NCBI RefSeq assembly: GCF_900099655.1
Contig: NZ_FNDC01000002.1
Location: 275,868-339,867, forward strand
Direction of reading: 5' to 3'
DNA: 64,000 nt
Origin: Planococcus glaciei
Lineage (GTDB): Bacteria; Bacillota; Bacilli; Bacillales_A; Planococcaceae
Positions 1-8,743 of the stretch are shown one piece after another (the first letter of the stretch is position 1; every line of letters begins with the position of its first letter). The notes beneath the pieces were generated by a model, which saw only the letters and a list, made by a program, of their open reading frames with translations, made no database searches and was not told where the DNA came from. Both the position numbers and the translations under genes were made by a program.

Positions 1-303
1 GGCGTGGCCAAGGAATTGGTCAAAGGGAAATTGAAAATGCCGTCCAAAACGGTCGAAACATTAGGGAAAGACGAAGGCGGCTTAGTGAAATACGGCAAAG
101 GCAAAGCCGGAGGCTATAAAGACAAATATGGCCAGGTGCATCTGGTCGATACAGCATGTACCCATATGGGCTGTGAAACCCATTGGAACGACGCTGAACG
201 TTCCTGGGACTGCCCATGCCACGGCTCGCGTTTTTCTTATACGGGCGAAGTGCTGGATGGGCCAGCTGTCAAACCGCTAAAGAAAATCGAGCAGGAATAT
301 TAA
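1..303 (+). CDS. Rieske [2Fe-2S] domain, C-terminal end of an FAD-dependent oxidoreductase (partial)
   Basis: The open frame enters from before the window, so only the last 100 codons are seen. They form a Rieske domain: CTHMGC and CPCHGS supply the two Cys-His pairs that hold a [2Fe-2S] cluster, and GEVLDGPAVKPL follows as usual. A Rieske domain at the C-terminus of an FAD oxidoreductase is known in Bacillus YhfW, which I infer is the family here. A free-standing ferredoxin-like protein is possible but less likely, because the GTG codon at 4 has no visible ribosome binding site. A strong hairpin terminator follows directly, so this is the end of its transcription unit. Confidence 0.75.
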   Translation, partial: GVAKELVKGKLKMPSKTVETLGKDEGGLVKYGKGKAGGYKDKYGQVHLVDTACTHMGCETHWNDAERSWDCPCHGSRFSYTGEVLDGPAVKPLKKIEQEY

Positions 304-342
304 AAAAAGCAGTGCGGAGAGATTTCTCCGCACTGCTTTTTT
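304..342 (+). terminator. Rho-independent terminator
   Basis: A perfect stem of about 13 bp (AGCAGTGCGGAGA with its complement, short GAT loop) is flanked by A and T runs, so it could work in both directions. Confidence 0.9.
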
Positions 343-346
343 GGTT

Positions 347-480
347 CCGCTTTTCATGTCCAGCTGCAGCGCCTAGCTCCTCGGGACATAAGCCAGCCGA
401 GCTGTGTGGCAAAGAGCGCCACTTCGCTGAACTTTCTTATGCCTTTCAGAGCTGAACAGGCGCTTCCACTTTTCGTGTTA
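347..480. repeat. Dispersed intergenic repeat, full-length copy A
   Basis: This non-coding stretch, with CCGCTTTTC at the left and CGCTTCCACTTTTCGT at the right, matches the reverse complement of 47766-47912 over almost its whole length, including a shared core CTCGGG(A/T)CATAAGCCA and GGCAAA(G/A)AGCGCC. It is internally palindromic (CATAAG/CTTATG; GCGCC/GGCGC). It lies between two converging genes. Confidence 0.75.
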
Positions 481-1002
481 TTATGCAGGATTTGCTTCCA
501 GTTCCAATGAAATCTTGATGTCTTCGCCGACCATTACGCCGCCTGTTTCAAGCGCTTGGTTCCATGTAAGGCCGAAATCTTTGCGGTTTACTTTGCCTTC
601 CGCGCTGAAAGCTACAACTTCTACGCCCCATGGGTTCGTGCCTTTTCCGCCGTATTCTACTTCAAAAGTAGCAGGGCGGGTGATGCCTTTAATGGTAAGG
701 TCGCCGGTCAATTCATATTCATCATCTTTTTTCGTGATGTCGTTTGCTTTGAATGTGATATGCGGGTGAGACTCAGCATCAAAGAAATCAGCAGAACGCA
801 AGTGGTTGTCGCGGTCTGTGTTGTTTGTGTTAATGCTTGCTACGTCGATTTTAAAATCGATCAAAGCGCCGTTTAGGTCTTCTTCGTTCGCTTCAACTTC
901 CGCGTCGAATGAAGTGAAAGAGCCTTTTACTTTAGAGATCATCATGTGTTTTACTGAGAAGCCGATTTCAGAGTGAGCTGCGTCGATTGTCCATTTTTTC
1001 AT
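481..1002 (-). CDS. YceI family protein
   Basis: The 173-residue product starts MKKWTIDAAHSEIGFSVKHMM and keeps the YceI pattern: the WxxDxxHSxxxFxVxH start, GSFTSFDAEV, the DRDNHLRSADFFDAE block, and the central repeat ending LTWNQALETGGVMVGEDI. YceI proteins form a lipocalin-like barrel that binds isoprenoid-type lipids; several respond to stress or base. No signal peptide is seen, so it is probably cytosolic, as is usual in Bacillales. AGGAGGAATT precedes ATG. A sigma-A promoter lies upstream with an MhqR-like palindrome just beyond it, which suggests control by quinone or electrophile stress (inference). The exact substrate is unknown. Confidence 0.9.
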   Translation of the reverse strand: MKKWTIDAAHSEIGFSVKHMMISKVKGSFTSFDAEVEANEEDLNGALIDFKIDVASINTNNTDRDNHLRSADFFDAESHPHITFKANDITKKDDEYELTGDLTIKGITRPATFEVEYGGKGTNPWGVEVVAFSAEGKVNRKDFGLTWNQALETGGVMVGEDIKISLELEANPA

Positions 1003-1035
1003 GTATAATTCCTCCTAAATATTCTATCTACTTTT

Positions 1036-1064
1036 ACTATACCGGCATAAAATCTCAAAGTCAA
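1036..1064 (-). promoter_or_regulatory. Sigma-A promoter of the yceI-type gene
   Basis: On the minus strand TTGACT (1059-1064), a 17-bp spacer and TATAGT (1036-1041) give a near-consensus vegetative promoter about 35 bp before the start codon. Confidence 0.8.
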
Positions 1065-1080
1065 TAGGTTTCAATTAATA

Positions 1081-1098
1081 ATTCTCGAATTCAAGATA
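1081..1098. promoter_or_regulatory. MhqR-like operator palindrome
   Basis: ATTCTCGAATTCAAGATA is an inverted repeat centred on GAATTC. It shares 15 contiguous bases with the box at 15044-15061 and resembles the operator I recall for the MarR-family regulator MhqR of B. subtilis. It sits upstream of the yceI -35 box and about 120 bp before murB. The likely target is yceI; the regulator is not encoded in this window. Confidence 0.6.
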
Positions 1099-1138
1099 TT
1101 ATTTTATCGGTCTTTAGAACGGAAGATGCGGCTATCAC

Positions 1139-1167
1139 TTGTCAAATCAACAATAAAATCGGATACT
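1139..1167 (+). promoter_or_regulatory. Candidate murB promoter
   Basis: TTGTCA (1139-1144), 17 bp, GATACT (1162-1167). It is a moderate sigma-A match in the right place, 35 bp before the murB start codon. Confidence 0.5.
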
Positions 1168-1202
1168 AATAGAAGCGAAAAGTTAGAAGGGATTTGCTTT
1201 AA

Positions 1203-2120
1203 ATGACGAAAGAACAATGGTTAAGTGATTTACGCCGCTTTTTGGCTGATGATCACGTGAAAATGGATGAACCGCTACACTTACATACATTAACACGAAT
1301 GGGTGGGCCAGCTGATATTTTTGTAACCCCTACAACCGAAGATGAAACTGCTTATGCAGTTAAATATGCATACGAAAATAAAATACCGCTGCTGTTGCTT
1401 GGCAATGGTTCGAATATGGTCGTCCGTGACGGAGGCGTCCGTGGAATTGTCTTGAACTTGAAGAGCCTGCGCACAGTCCGCATTGAAGGCACATCTGTTT
1501 ATGCGCAAGGCGGCGCCAATATCAAGGAAGTTTCCAAAATAGCAGCGGCCAACCGGCTGACAGGCTTTGAATTCGCCTGCGGCATCCCGGGTTCTATCGG
1601 CGGCGCTATGGCGATGAACGCTGGCGCATACGGCGGAGAAATCAAAGACATTATCCGCCAGGCGACTGTCTTGACCCGTGAAGGGGAAAAACTGGTGCTG
1701 TCAAAAGAAGATCTGGAGCTGGGCTACCGGAAAAGCATCATTATCAAAAAAGGCTATTACGTCTTGTCAGCTGAATTTTCGTTGGAGTTCGGCAAACAGG
1801 CAGCCATCGATGCAAAAATGAGCGACTTGACGATTCAGCGCGAAACCAAGCAGCCGCTTGAGTTTCCTTCAGCAGGCAGTGTCTTTAAACGGCCGCCGGG
1901 CAATTTTGCCGGCAAACTGATCCAGGAAAGCGGACTTCAAGGCAAAGGCTTTGGCGGAGCGGAAGTTTCGACAAAACATGCCGGTTTTATCGTCAACAAA
2001 AACAATGCGACGGCGAATGATTACATCCAGACGATTGAAATGGTCAAAACCGCTGTCTTTGAAAAATTCGGCATTGACTTGGAACTGGAAGTTAAGATTG
2101 TCGGAGAAGATTCTATTTAA
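1203..2120 (+). CDS. murB: UDP-N-acetylenolpyruvoylglucosamine reductase
   Basis: MurB reduces UDP-GlcNAc-enolpyruvate with NADPH and bound FAD to give UDP-N-acetylmuramic acid, the second cytosolic step of peptidoglycan precursor synthesis. The 305-residue protein has the FAD-binding PCMH fold: TRMGGPADIF (31-40), LLGNGSNMVVRDGGVRG (65-81), CGIPGSIGGAMAMNAGAYGGE (126-146), then SAGSVFKRP (223-231), whose Ser226 is the proton-donor position, and LIQESGLQGKGFGGAEVS. The length and the missing tyrosine loop fit the type II form of Firmicutes. AGAAGGGA precedes ATG. It appears monocistronic, with its own terminator. Confidence 0.97.
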   Translation: MTKEQWLSDLRRFLADDHVKMDEPLHLHTLTRMGGPADIFVTPTTEDETAYAVKYAYENKIPLLLLGNGSNMVVRDGGVRGIVLNLKSLRTVRIEGTSVYAQGGANIKEVSKIAAANRLTGFEFACGIPGSIGGAMAMNAGAYGGEIKDIIRQATVLTREGEKLVLSKEDLELGYRKSIIIKKGYYVLSAEFSLEFGKQAAIDAKMSDLTIQRETKQPLEFPSAGSVFKRPPGNFAGKLIQESGLQGKGFGGAEVSTKHAGFIVNKNNATANDYIQTIEMVKTAVFEKFGIDLELEVKIVGEDSI

Positions 2121-2157
2121 AAAAGCGATGTGCCCTTAATTGGGCCATCGCTTTTTT
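2119..2157 (+). terminator. Terminator after murB
   Basis: The stem AAAAAGCGATG(T)GCCC / GGGCCATCGCTTTTT with a TTAATT loop and T run follows the murB stop codon. Confidence 0.9.
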
Positions 2158-2263
2158 CTATGCAGAAATACACTTTTCATTTTCCTATTAAAGGAATTTC
2201 TTTGCATGCAGTCGAAAAGATATAAGGGGACAAACTACACAATGGATACGAGGGGGAACACAA

Positions 2264-4630
2264 GTGGGGAAAAAGCCGAAGAACAGAAAGTGGCTGAAAT
2301 GGGTATTGGGAACAGTCGGGGTTTTGCTGGTGCTGGCAGTTGCGGCGCTAGTTTTTGTAAACGTTTACATAGGCAAGTCGAGTCCGGTCATCGAAGGCAA
2401 AAGTGCGGTGGCCATACTGGATGGGGACGTAAAAGTTACGCGCGATGAAATCGGTGTGCCGCATATCGAAGCCGATTCAGACGCAGACCTGTACCGGGCA
2501 CAGGGCTATGTGCAAGCACAGGACCGGATGTTCCAAATGGATTTGTCGCGCCGTCAGGCAAGCGGCCGTTTAGCGGAAGTGGTGGGGGCAGGAGCTGTCG
2601 ATACAGACAAATTCTTCCGGACATTCAGCTTGCGCGATGCGGCTGAAAAATCATGGGATGGCTACAACGACGAAGCCAAGCAAGTGCTTGAATGGTACGC
2701 GGACGGCGTCAATGCGTATATGGAAGAAGCGAAAGAAGAAGGGACGTTGAGCTACGAATTTGCGCTGCTCGGGTATGAACCGGAAGAGTGGACGCCGGTG
2801 GATTCCTTGACGATCGGCAAATTCATGGCATATGACCTCGGCGGCAACTGGTCGACGCTTGCGATACGCCACTGGGCGCTCAATGAGTTCCCGGAAGAAA
2901 AGGCGCGGGAATTGTTTATCAAGTATCCGGAAAATGCGCCGTCCATCATCGAAGCGAATTTGGAGCAGCCGGTGAAAGTCGCGGGTCAATTCGATGCGTC
3001 GGTCATTCCGCCTGAATTCAACGGCAGCAACAACTGGGTGGTGTCAGGAGATAAAACCGAAAGCGGAAAACCGCTGCTCGCGGACGATCCGCACCTTGGG
3101 CTCAGCACGCCGTCCATCTGGTATCAGATGCATTTGGAATCGCCTGAGCAAAATGTCAGCGGCGTCATCTTTGCCGGCATTCCAGGCATTATTCTCGGGC
3201 ACAACGAACAAATTGCCTGGGGCGTGACGAATGTCGGGCCGGATGTGCAGGATCTCTACATTGAAACACCGAATCCGGATGATCCGACGCAGTTCCGCTA
3301 TGAAGGGGAATGGGAGCAGGCGGAAGTACGGGATGAACCCATCCGAGTAAAAGACGGGGAAACCGAAGACTTCGAGGTGGTCGTTACCCGCCACGGCCCG
3401 ATCATTTCAAATGTGCTGTACAAAGAAGAAGACCCGGAAGCCCTGTTCTCAATGCAGTGGACCGCACTTGAGCCGACGCTTGAATTGCAGGCCGTGCTGA
3501 GTTTCAATAAAGCGTCCAACTGGGAAGAGTTCGAAACGGCACTGGAAGATTTCCAGGCGCCTGCCCAGAACTTTGTGTTCGCTTCGACGGACGGCACGAT
3601 TGCCTACAAAGCGAATGGACGCATTCCGCTGCGCAAATCCGGAGATGGCCAGCTGCCGGTGCCGGGCGATTCAGCCGATTATGGCTGGGAAGGATATGTG
3701 CCGTTTGATGAATTGCCGAAGGCGGTGAATCCGGAAAGTGGGTTTATTGCCACAGCGAACAACGAAGTGGTCGATGATTCCTATCCTTACCACATCACGG
3801 ATTTCTGGGCGCAGCCCTACCGTTATGAACGCATTGCGGAAGTGCTGGAAGCTTCGGACGATTTAACGCCGGAGGACATGATGGCGCTTCAGATGGACCA
3901 GAAGAATTTATACGCGGCTGAATTTCTGGATGGCATGATGGCAGCTGTGGAAGGGGAAACGGACGAATACAATGACTTGTTCGAAATGATGAAGAAGTGG
4001 GACCAAGTCGACAGCAAGGACCAAGCAGCGCCGCTTGTGTTCCACAAATGGATGAAGCAACTGCCGAAAACGATGCTGGCGAAAGATTTCCCTGAAGATG
4101 TCTACGAATTGCTGCCCGGGAAAAACCACATCACCGACCAGATGATGCGGGAATCGTTCAGCGGCGAGGAAGGTGAATGGGTTACAGAATACGGCGGCAC
4201 AGGGAAATGGCTGGCCGATGCGCTCAAAACAAGTTTGGGTGAAATTGAAGAAGAATTCGGCAAAGATTTTAACGATTGGAAATGGGGAGACGACCATCAA
4301 TTGACGTTCCCGCATCCAATAGCGGGTGCTTCTCCGGTGCTTGGGCAATTCTTGAATCCGGATCCGGTGCCGATCGGCGGTTCGAATATCACAGTCCAGG
4401 CGGCTGCCTTTGATGCCGAAGGCAATGTCGACCACGGGGCTTCCTGGAGGTTTGTGGCAGATCTCAGCGATTTGTCGAGTGCTTACCATATTGTCGGGCC
4501 GGGGCTCAGCGGCCATATGAAATCGGATTATTTCCATAACCAAGTGAATGATTGGGCAAAAGGAGATTACCACGAAACGGAAATCAAAGAAGAGGTGGAA
4601 GGAAGCACATTAATTTTAACGGCTGATTGA
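2264..4630 (+). CDS. Penicillin acylase family (S45) hydrolase, membrane-anchored
   Basis: Ntn-hydrolases of this family split amide bonds (beta-lactam side chains, N-acyl homoserine lactones or acyl amino acids) after self-cleavage into two chains. The 788-residue product has a basic start, one membrane segment at about 13-33, then the alpha-chain signature VTRDEIGVPHIEA and GYVQAQDRMFQMDL. The new N-terminal serine after cleavage is Ser255 in FNGSNNWVVSG, followed by PLLADDPHLGLSTPSIWYQ and GHNEQIAWGVTNV. The active site would face outside. GTG start with GAGGGGG upstream. No terminator separates it from the crcB pair. The substrate cannot be told from sequence; quorum-signal acylase activity is only a possibility. 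Confidence 0.9.
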   Translation: MGKKPKNRKWLKWVLGTVGVLLVLAVAALVFVNVYIGKSSPVIEGKSAVAILDGDVKVTRDEIGVPHIEADSDADLYRAQGYVQAQDRMFQMDLSRRQASGRLAEVVGAGAVDTDKFFRTFSLRDAAEKSWDGYNDEAKQVLEWYADGVNAYMEEAKEEGTLSYEFALLGYEPEEWTPVDSLTIGKFMAYDLGGNWSTLAIRHWALNEFPEEKARELFIKYPENAPSIIEANLEQPVKVAGQFDASVIPPEFNGSNNWVVSGDKTESGKPLLADDPHLGLSTPSIWYQMHLESPEQNVSGVIFAGIPGIILGHNEQIAWGVTNVGPDVQDLYIETPNPDDPTQFRYEGEWEQAEVRDEPIRVKDGETEDFEVVVTRHGPIISNVLYKEEDPEALFSMQWTALEPTLELQAVLSFNKASNWEEFETALEDFQAPAQNFVFASTDGTIAYKANGRIPLRKSGDGQLPVPGDSADYGWEGYVPFDELPKAVNPESGFIATANNEVVDDSYPYHITDFWAQPYRYERIAEVLEASDDLTPEDMMALQMDQKNLYAAEFLDGMMAAVEGETDEYNDLFEMMKKWDQVDSKDQAAPLVFHKWMKQLPKTMLAKDFPEDVYELLPGKNHITDQMMRESFSGEEGEWVTEYGGTGKWLADALKTSLGEIEEEFGKDFNDWKWGDDHQLTFPHPIAGASPVLGQFLNPDPVPIGGSNITVQAAAFDAEGNVDHGASWRFVADLSDLSSAYHIVGPGLSGHMKSDYFHNQVNDWAKGDYHETEIKEEVEGSTLILTAD

Positions 4631-4665
4631 GTTATACTGGGAGAAAACGATATGGGGCGGTTTTC

Positions 4666-5019
4666 TTGAAACGACTTTTAGCGGTCGGCTTCGGCGGGAT
4701 GGTGGGCTCCCTGCTCCGGGCCGGTGTTTATGCAATCGTACCCTCAAGCATGGGGTTATGGATGGTCAATCTTTTCGGCAGTTTGCTGATTGGCTGGATG
4801 GCCGCCCGTTTTTCGCACAAATCAGCTGAATTCCGGTTATTTCTATCAACCGGCCTGATCGGTTCTTTTACAACCTTCTCTGCTTTTTCCGCTGACTGGT
4901 TTCACTTGCTGGAAACGTCCTTTTGGCAGGGGATAGTGTTTGCTGTAGCCATGACTGCGGCTTCCATAATGGCTGCTGCTGCAGGATTAGCGCTTGGCAG
5001 AAAGCGGGATGTCCGATGA
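4666..5019 (+). CDS. crcB: Fluoride channel subunit CrcB/Fluc, copy 1
   Basis: Fluc proteins are small four-helix dual-topology channels that expel fluoride as dimers. The motifs are FGGMVGSLLR near the start, NLFGSLLIGW in helix 2, and GLIGSFTTFSAFS with the TTFS stretch that lines the pore. I chose the TTG at 4666 because GGGGCGG sits 6 bases before it and the protein then begins MKRLLAVGFGG as is normal; the earlier in-frame TTG at 4627 has no binding site. The stop codon overlaps the start of the second copy by ATGA, so the two are translated together and probably form a heterodimer, as for paired copies in Bacillus. Confidence 0.9.
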   Translation: MKRLLAVGFGGMVGSLLRAGVYAIVPSSMGLWMVNLFGSLLIGWMAARFSHKSAEFRLFLSTGLIGSFTTFSAFSADWFHLLETSFWQGIVFAVAMTAASIMAAAAGLALGRKRDVR

Positions 5020-5345
5020 TTGCAGTAGCAGTAGGCGGATTTTTCGGCGCCATGGCGCGCTACGGATTTTACTGGCTGGCAGAAAGCCGGGCAAAGCACC
5101 CAAAACTCGCCACCTGGTTTGTCAATAGCGCCGGGTCGTTCGCAATGGGGGCGCTAATTGGCTCGGGAAACCATTCGGCTTTCTGGCTGACGGGATTTCT
5201 CGGAGCGTTCACCACCTTTTCCACAATGGCATTGGATGCCGTAAAAGATTTTGAAGACCGCAAATGGCTTCAGGGAATCAGCTATTTGGTGCTCACCTTG
5301 CTTACCGGAATCGTCTTGTTCGGTGCGGCATACACTTGGCTATAG
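5016..5345 (+). CDS. crcB: Fluoride channel subunit CrcB/Fluc, copy 2
   Basis: This is the second Fluc subunit, 109 residues from the ATG inside the ATGA overlap. It has GGFFGAMARYGFYW, then FVNSAGSFAMGAL and GFLGAFTTFSTMALD, which match the N, TTFS and GxxxG features of the family. The subunit pair, the gene overlap and the shared terminator point to one functional channel. No fluoride riboswitch is seen in front of the pair, which follows the acylase gene directly. Confidence 0.92.
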   Translation: MIAVAVGGFFGAMARYGFYWLAESRAKHPKLATWFVNSAGSFAMGALIGSGNHSAFWLTGFLGAFTTFSTMALDAVKDFEDRKWLQGISYLVLTLLTGIVLFGAAYTWL

Positions 5346-5385
5346 AAAAAGGAGTTGGCCCCAAACGGGTGCCAACTCCTTTTTA
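5346..5385. terminator. Bidirectional terminator between converging genes
   Basis: AAAAAGGAGTTGGC / GCCAACTCCTTTTT with a loop of about 12 bases serves the crcB pair on the plus strand and the peptidase gene on the minus strand. Confidence 0.88.
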
Positions 5386-6381
5386 ATTAAATATGCCTTT
5401 TTCGACCACTCGCCCCAACCGCCCCGTGGTTGTTTCTGCATGGAACAGCGACTGGTAAATCGCTTCTTCCGTCGCTTCCACGCTTGCCTGGAACAATTCA
5501 TTCATCAGCGGATGGTCATCCCTCAAGATTCTGGTTGCTTCAAATGCCTCATTGGCTTGATGGGGAGTGCGGCGGGCATTGGAGAAAGCGATGATAATGT
5601 CGCCGCTGCCGTTGCTGATGGAGGTGCCGGTCCGCCCAAGGCCAATAGCCGCACGTTTAGCCAGACGCTTCAACTGCCGGCTGTCGAGCGGTGCATCGGT
5701 GGCAACGACGATAATGACTGAACCATCCGGCTTATCGGGAGCCGGTTCATCGGCTAGCCAGTTGGTAAGAATGATGTCTTCTTTGCGGCCGAAATTGGTC
5801 AATGCCAGGACGCCGACTGTAAAATAGTCTTCTCCGGATCGGGCGAGGCGGGACGCCGAACCGATGCCGCCTTTAACGCCGTAGCAAATCATGCCTTTTC
5901 CCGCGCCGACTGCGCCTTGCGCAAAGTCTGTGCGCGCGCTGCCAATGGCCTCTTCGGCATGAAGAGGCGTGACAGCCATGCGGCGCATTGAATTCAAATA
6001 GCTGTCGTTGCATTCGCCGACGACTAAATTAAGTGAACTGGTGGAGTCGCCGATTGCCGGATTTTCCCGCAGCATCCAGTTCATTGTCCCTTGCAATACA
6101 GCGGCTACACTGAATGTATTCGTCAGCATGATCGGTGATTCCAAAAGGCCGAGCTCATCGATTTGGACGAGGCCAACCGTCTTGCCGAAGCCGTTTAAGA
6201 CAAAACTCGCCGCTGGCACTTTTTCTTCAAACCAGTTGCCTGCATGCGGCAAGATGGCGGTAACGCCGGTACGGACGGCTTCTGTTTCCGATAGGTCTTC
6301 TTCCAGCGTGACATGGCCGACAGCCACGCCTTCGACATCTGCGATTGAATTCAATTTCCCTTGTTCCACTGGCCTCACCAT
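5383..6381 (-). CDS. P1 family peptidase (DmpA/BapA-type aminopeptidase)
   Basis: The 332-residue product has the DmpA fold, an Ntn-type enzyme that self-cleaves before a serine and removes N-terminal L-, D- or beta-amino acids from small peptides. Landmarks are GVAVGHVTL near the start, LNGFGKTVGLVQIDELGLLESPI, NTFSVAAVLQG, VGECNDSYLN, and NGSGDIIIAFS, whose Ser in GSGD is the expected nucleophile. The protein is cytosolic. The start is unsure: the ATG at 6381 lacks a clear binding site, and a GTG four codons in has GGTGAGG before it. Confidence 0.85.
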   Translation of the reverse strand: MVRPVEQGKLNSIADVEGVAVGHVTLEEDLSETEAVRTGVTAILPHAGNWFEEKVPAASFVLNGFGKTVGLVQIDELGLLESPIMLTNTFSVAAVLQGTMNWMLRENPAIGDSTSSLNLVVGECNDSYLNSMRRMAVTPLHAEEAIGSARTDFAQGAVGAGKGMICYGVKGGIGSASRLARSGEDYFTVGVLALTNFGRKEDIILTNWLADEPAPDKPDGSVIIVVATDAPLDSRQLKRLAKRAAIGLGRTGTSISNGSGDIIIAFSNARRTPHQANEAFEATRILRDDHPLMNELFQASVEATEEAIYQSLFHAETTTGRLGRVVEKGIFN

Positions 6382-6403
6382 TTTCTTTTTGTTTGATTAT
6401 ACC

Positions 6404-6444
6404 AAAAAGAGCGGTTCCCAAAAATGCTTTCGGGAACCGCTCTT
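6404..6444 (-). terminator. Terminator of the SulP-USP unit
   Basis: Read on the minus strand, AAAGAGCGGTTCCC pairs with GGGAACCGCTCTTT and is followed by T residues. It lies after the universal stress protein gene. Confidence 0.85.
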
Positions 6445-6455
6445 TCTAATTTTCT

Positions 6456-6490
6456 TAAATCCAGCGCTAAACGAGCGCTTCCGCTTTTCT
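6456..6490. repeat. Truncated copy of the dispersed repeat (right end)
   Basis: The end sequence ACGAGCGCTTCCGCTTTTC is the same as the right end of the repeat in its 47.8 kb orientation. Only about 35 bp remain. Confidence 0.55.
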
Positions 6491-6909
6491 TATTTCACGA
6501 TGATCACGGGTGCCTGAACGCGTTTAGCCACCTTATGGCTGACGCTGCCGAGCACCATTTCCTGCAGTGAGTTCAACCCGCGGCTGCCAATAAAAACAAC
6601 GTCGTAGCCGGCTTCGTTGGCGTGCTTTACAATCGTTGGCCCCGGTATCCCGTGCAAGGTTTTGGTTTCAAAAGCCACTCCGGCGGAACGGAAAATTTCT
6701 TCAAGCGGCACTAAATGCTTGCGGCGTTCCAAATGGACTTCTTCGCTGCTTTGCCCGTGGAGGACTTCCGTGCGTCCTTTTTCGTAATCAATGACGTACA
6801 GCAGCGTCACGACAGCATCCGGGTTTGCCCTGGCCATTTTTACGGCTTCCTGTGCTGCGCGTTTTGAGTGGTCCGATCCGTCCGCTGCAACTAGAATCTT
6901 TTGATACAT
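6490..6909 (-). CDS. Universal stress protein, UspA family
   Basis: The 139-residue protein starts MYQKILVAADGSDHSKRA, typical of the alpha/beta ATP-binding Usp fold, and ends with the nucleotide loop GSRGLNSLQEMVLGSVS, which fits GxxGx9GS. I start it at 6909 because AAGGGGG lies eight bases before this ATG; the longer frame has no such site. It follows the SulP gene by 13 bp on the same strand, a common pairing in which the Usp protein may tune the carrier (inference). It probably binds ATP and acts in the cytosol. Confidence 0.93.
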   Translation of the reverse strand: MYQKILVAADGSDHSKRAAQEAVKMARANPDAVVTLLYVIDYEKGRTEVLHGQSSEEVHLERRKHLVPLEEIFRSAGVAFETKTLHGIPGPTIVKHANEAGYDVVFIGSRGLNSLQEMVLGSVSHKVAKRVQAPVIIVK

Positions 6910-6922
6910 TCTAGGTTCCCCC

Positions 6923-8395
6923 TTAATGTTGGCTTGAATTTCCGCCGTTGCTTCTATATGTGGCAAGTGTATTGACGAGTTTTCGGCTCGATGCGTTGAG
7001 GCCGGTAATTTCGACGGTGTGCGCTTTTGCCTGCAGCCGGCCCATTACGCGGTCGATGGCGCCGACGCCTGACTCATCCCAAACGTTGGCATCCGAGAAA
7101 TCAAGGACAATGTGGTCCGCCGGTTCGACGCGGTCGAAAGCAGAAACAAAATCCTGTGTGGATGCAAAGAATAATTGGCCGTGTATGGTATAAATATTCG
7201 ACGCGCCCGCATCCATTCCTTTTTTGCGGACTTCCACTTTGGAAATTTTAGCGGCAAACAGGACAGCGCTTAAAATCACGCCGGCAAATACGCCTTTTGA
7301 TAAATCATGGGTATAGACGACGACAACGACGGTCAAAAGCATAACGATGGCATCGGATTTCGGAGCGGCCACCAAATACTTGAACGAACCCCAATCGAAT
7401 GTGCCGATGCAGACCATCACCATGATGCCGGCGAGAACAGGCATCGGAATCTGGACGACCCATTCGCCGAGGACGATGATCAAAAACATCAGCACCGCAC
7501 CCGCCACAAAAGTCGACAAACGTCCGCGTCCGCCGGAACGGACATTGATGCCGGACTGGCCGATCATCGCACAGCCCGCCATGCCGCCGAAAAATCCAGT
7601 AACAAAATTGGCGATGCCTTGGCCGCGGGCTTCCTGATTTTTATCGGAATCCGTTTGAGTGGCGTCGTCCAAAATGGAAGCCGTTAACAGCGACTCCAGC
7701 AAACCGATGATCGACAAGGCGAGAGCCGTTGGGAAAATGATTTGCAAAGTCTCGAAATTGAACGGCACATCCGGGATGAAAAAGCTGGGCAAGGTTTGGG
7801 AAATCGTGCCGAGGCTCCCGACATTCTGCATGTCGATGCCGGTATACATGACCACGCCGGATAACACCAAAATGGCAATCAGCGGCGCCGGAATGGCCGT
7901 AAAGAACCGTGGGAGAATGTAAACAATGGCAAGCGTCACCCCAACAAATACATAGGTCATGGCGTTTACGCCGAAAATGAACGGGACCTGCGCTATGAAA
8001 ATCAGGATGGCCAGCGAATTGACAAAGCCGATCATGACCGCATTTGGAATGAATTTCATAAAACGGGCGATTTTCAAGACGCCGAAGAGGACTTGCAAAA
8101 CGCCCGTCAAGATTGTAGCTGCCAGAAGGTAATCGAGCCCGTGATCACGGACAAGCGTCACCATGGCAAGTGCCATAGCGCCGGTTGCCGCTGAAATCAT
8201 GGCAGGACGCCCTCCGACAAAAGCAATAATGACCGCGATGGAAAAGGAAGCGTATAAGCCGACCATCGGATCGACTCCCGCGATAATGGAAAACGCAATC
8301 GCTTCCGGTATTAATGCCAGTGCCACGACAATGCCGGAGAGTATATCCCCGCGGATATTGCCGAACCACTGCTCTTTGTATGACAAGGTGTTCAA
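6923..8395 (-). CDS. SulP family anion transporter with STAS domain
   Basis: The 490-residue carrier has about 10-12 membrane segments carrying the SulP signature ([20 protein letters not shown], then GLYASF and [15 protein letters not shown]) and a cytosolic STAS domain from about residue 395 ([30 protein letters not shown]). SulP proteins move sulfate, bicarbonate, dicarboxylates or other anions; the substrate is not readable here, though the close match to YbaR/BicA-type proteins makes bicarbonate or sulfate plausible. TTG start with GGAAGTGGA upstream. It forms a two-gene unit with the universal stress protein. Confidence 0.92.
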   Translation of the reverse strand: MNTLSYKEQWFGNIRGDILSGIVVALALIPEAIAFSIIAGVDPMVGLYASFSIAVIIAFVGGRPAMISAATGAMALAMVTLVRDHGLDYLLAATILTGVLQVLFGVLKIARFMKFIPNAVMIGFVNSLAILIFIAQVPFIFGVNAMTYVFVGVTLAIVYILPRFFTAIPAPLIAILVLSGVVMYTGIDMQNVGSLGTISQTLPSFFIPDVPFNFETLQIIFPTALALSIIGLLESLLTASILDDATQTDSDKNQEARGQGIANFVTGFFGGMAGCAMIGQSGINVRSGGRGRLSTFVAGAVLMFLIIVLGEWVVQIPMPVLAGIMVMVCIGTFDWGSFKYLVAAPKSDAIVMLLTVVVVVYTHDLSKGVFAGVILSAVLFAAKISKVEVRKKGMDAGASNIYTIHGQLFFASTQDFVSAFDRVEPADHIVLDFSDANVWDESGVGAIDRVMGRLQAKAHTVEITGLNASSRKLVNTLATYRSNGGNSSQH

Positions 8396-8432
8396 AAAAT
8401 TCCACTTCCTTCTGTTTTTTTTAGTGTCAGAC

Positions 8433-8568
8433 TTTCGCTTTTCTTCTTGTCCAGCTCCGGCGGCCAGCCCCTCGAGGTCGCTTCGGTCTTTCGGGAAATG
8501 GCAGAGAGCACCATTTCCTCAAGACCTCCAGCGCTTGTCGGGGCTACATGGCCGCCTGCGCTTTTCTT
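8433..8568. repeat. Long imperfect palindrome, Bacillales intergenic repeat type
   Basis: Both ends carry GCGCTTTTC-like or CGCTTTTC sequence. The arms pair as GGCGGCC/GGCCGCC, AGCCCC/GGGGCT and GAGGTC/GACCTC around an internal GGAAATGG...CCATTTCC hairpin. It is a different subfamily from the 347-480 copy. It fills most of the 348-bp gap between the SulP gene and cadC; the rest is the cad control region. Confidence 0.65.
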
Positions 8569-8655
8569 TTGACTTCCCACTCTCAGAGAAGTCCCGCGGC
8601 GTTAACAATAGCTAAAACTTTAGCATTTAATAAGAACGGTGTAAATACGGTGAAC

Positions 8656-8698
8656 ATTCAAATCTGCGTTTGACTATAATTATCTGAACATTTATACT
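8656..8698 (+). promoter_or_regulatory. cadCA promoter with overlapping operator 1
   Basis: TTGACT (8670-8675), 17 bp, TATACT (8693-8698) is a strong sigma-A promoter. ATTCAAATCTGCGTTTGAC (8656-8674) is an inverted repeat over the -35 box and has the ATTCAAA...TTTGA form of CadC operators. Confidence 0.8.
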
Positions 8699-8708
8699 GA
8701 AGCTAACA

Positions 8709-8727
8709 ATCAAATGCCTGTTTGAAT
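8709..8727 (+). promoter_or_regulatory. cad operator 2
   Basis: ATCAAATGCCTGTTTGAAT lies just after the predicted transcription start, 17 bp before the cadC start codon. It has the same TCAAA-N6-TTTGA form as operator 1. Confidence 0.7.
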
Positions 8728-8743
8728 GAAAGTGGGGACGGTT

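Noticed and set aside
3908..4573. Minus-strand frame of 221 codons inside the acylase gene
   Set aside because: Antisense shadow with a composition unlike a real protein and no start signal.
4631..4665. Fluoride riboswitch expected before the crcB pair
   Set aside because: Only 35 bp separate the acylase gene from the chosen crcB start, and no riboswitch-like fold is seen.
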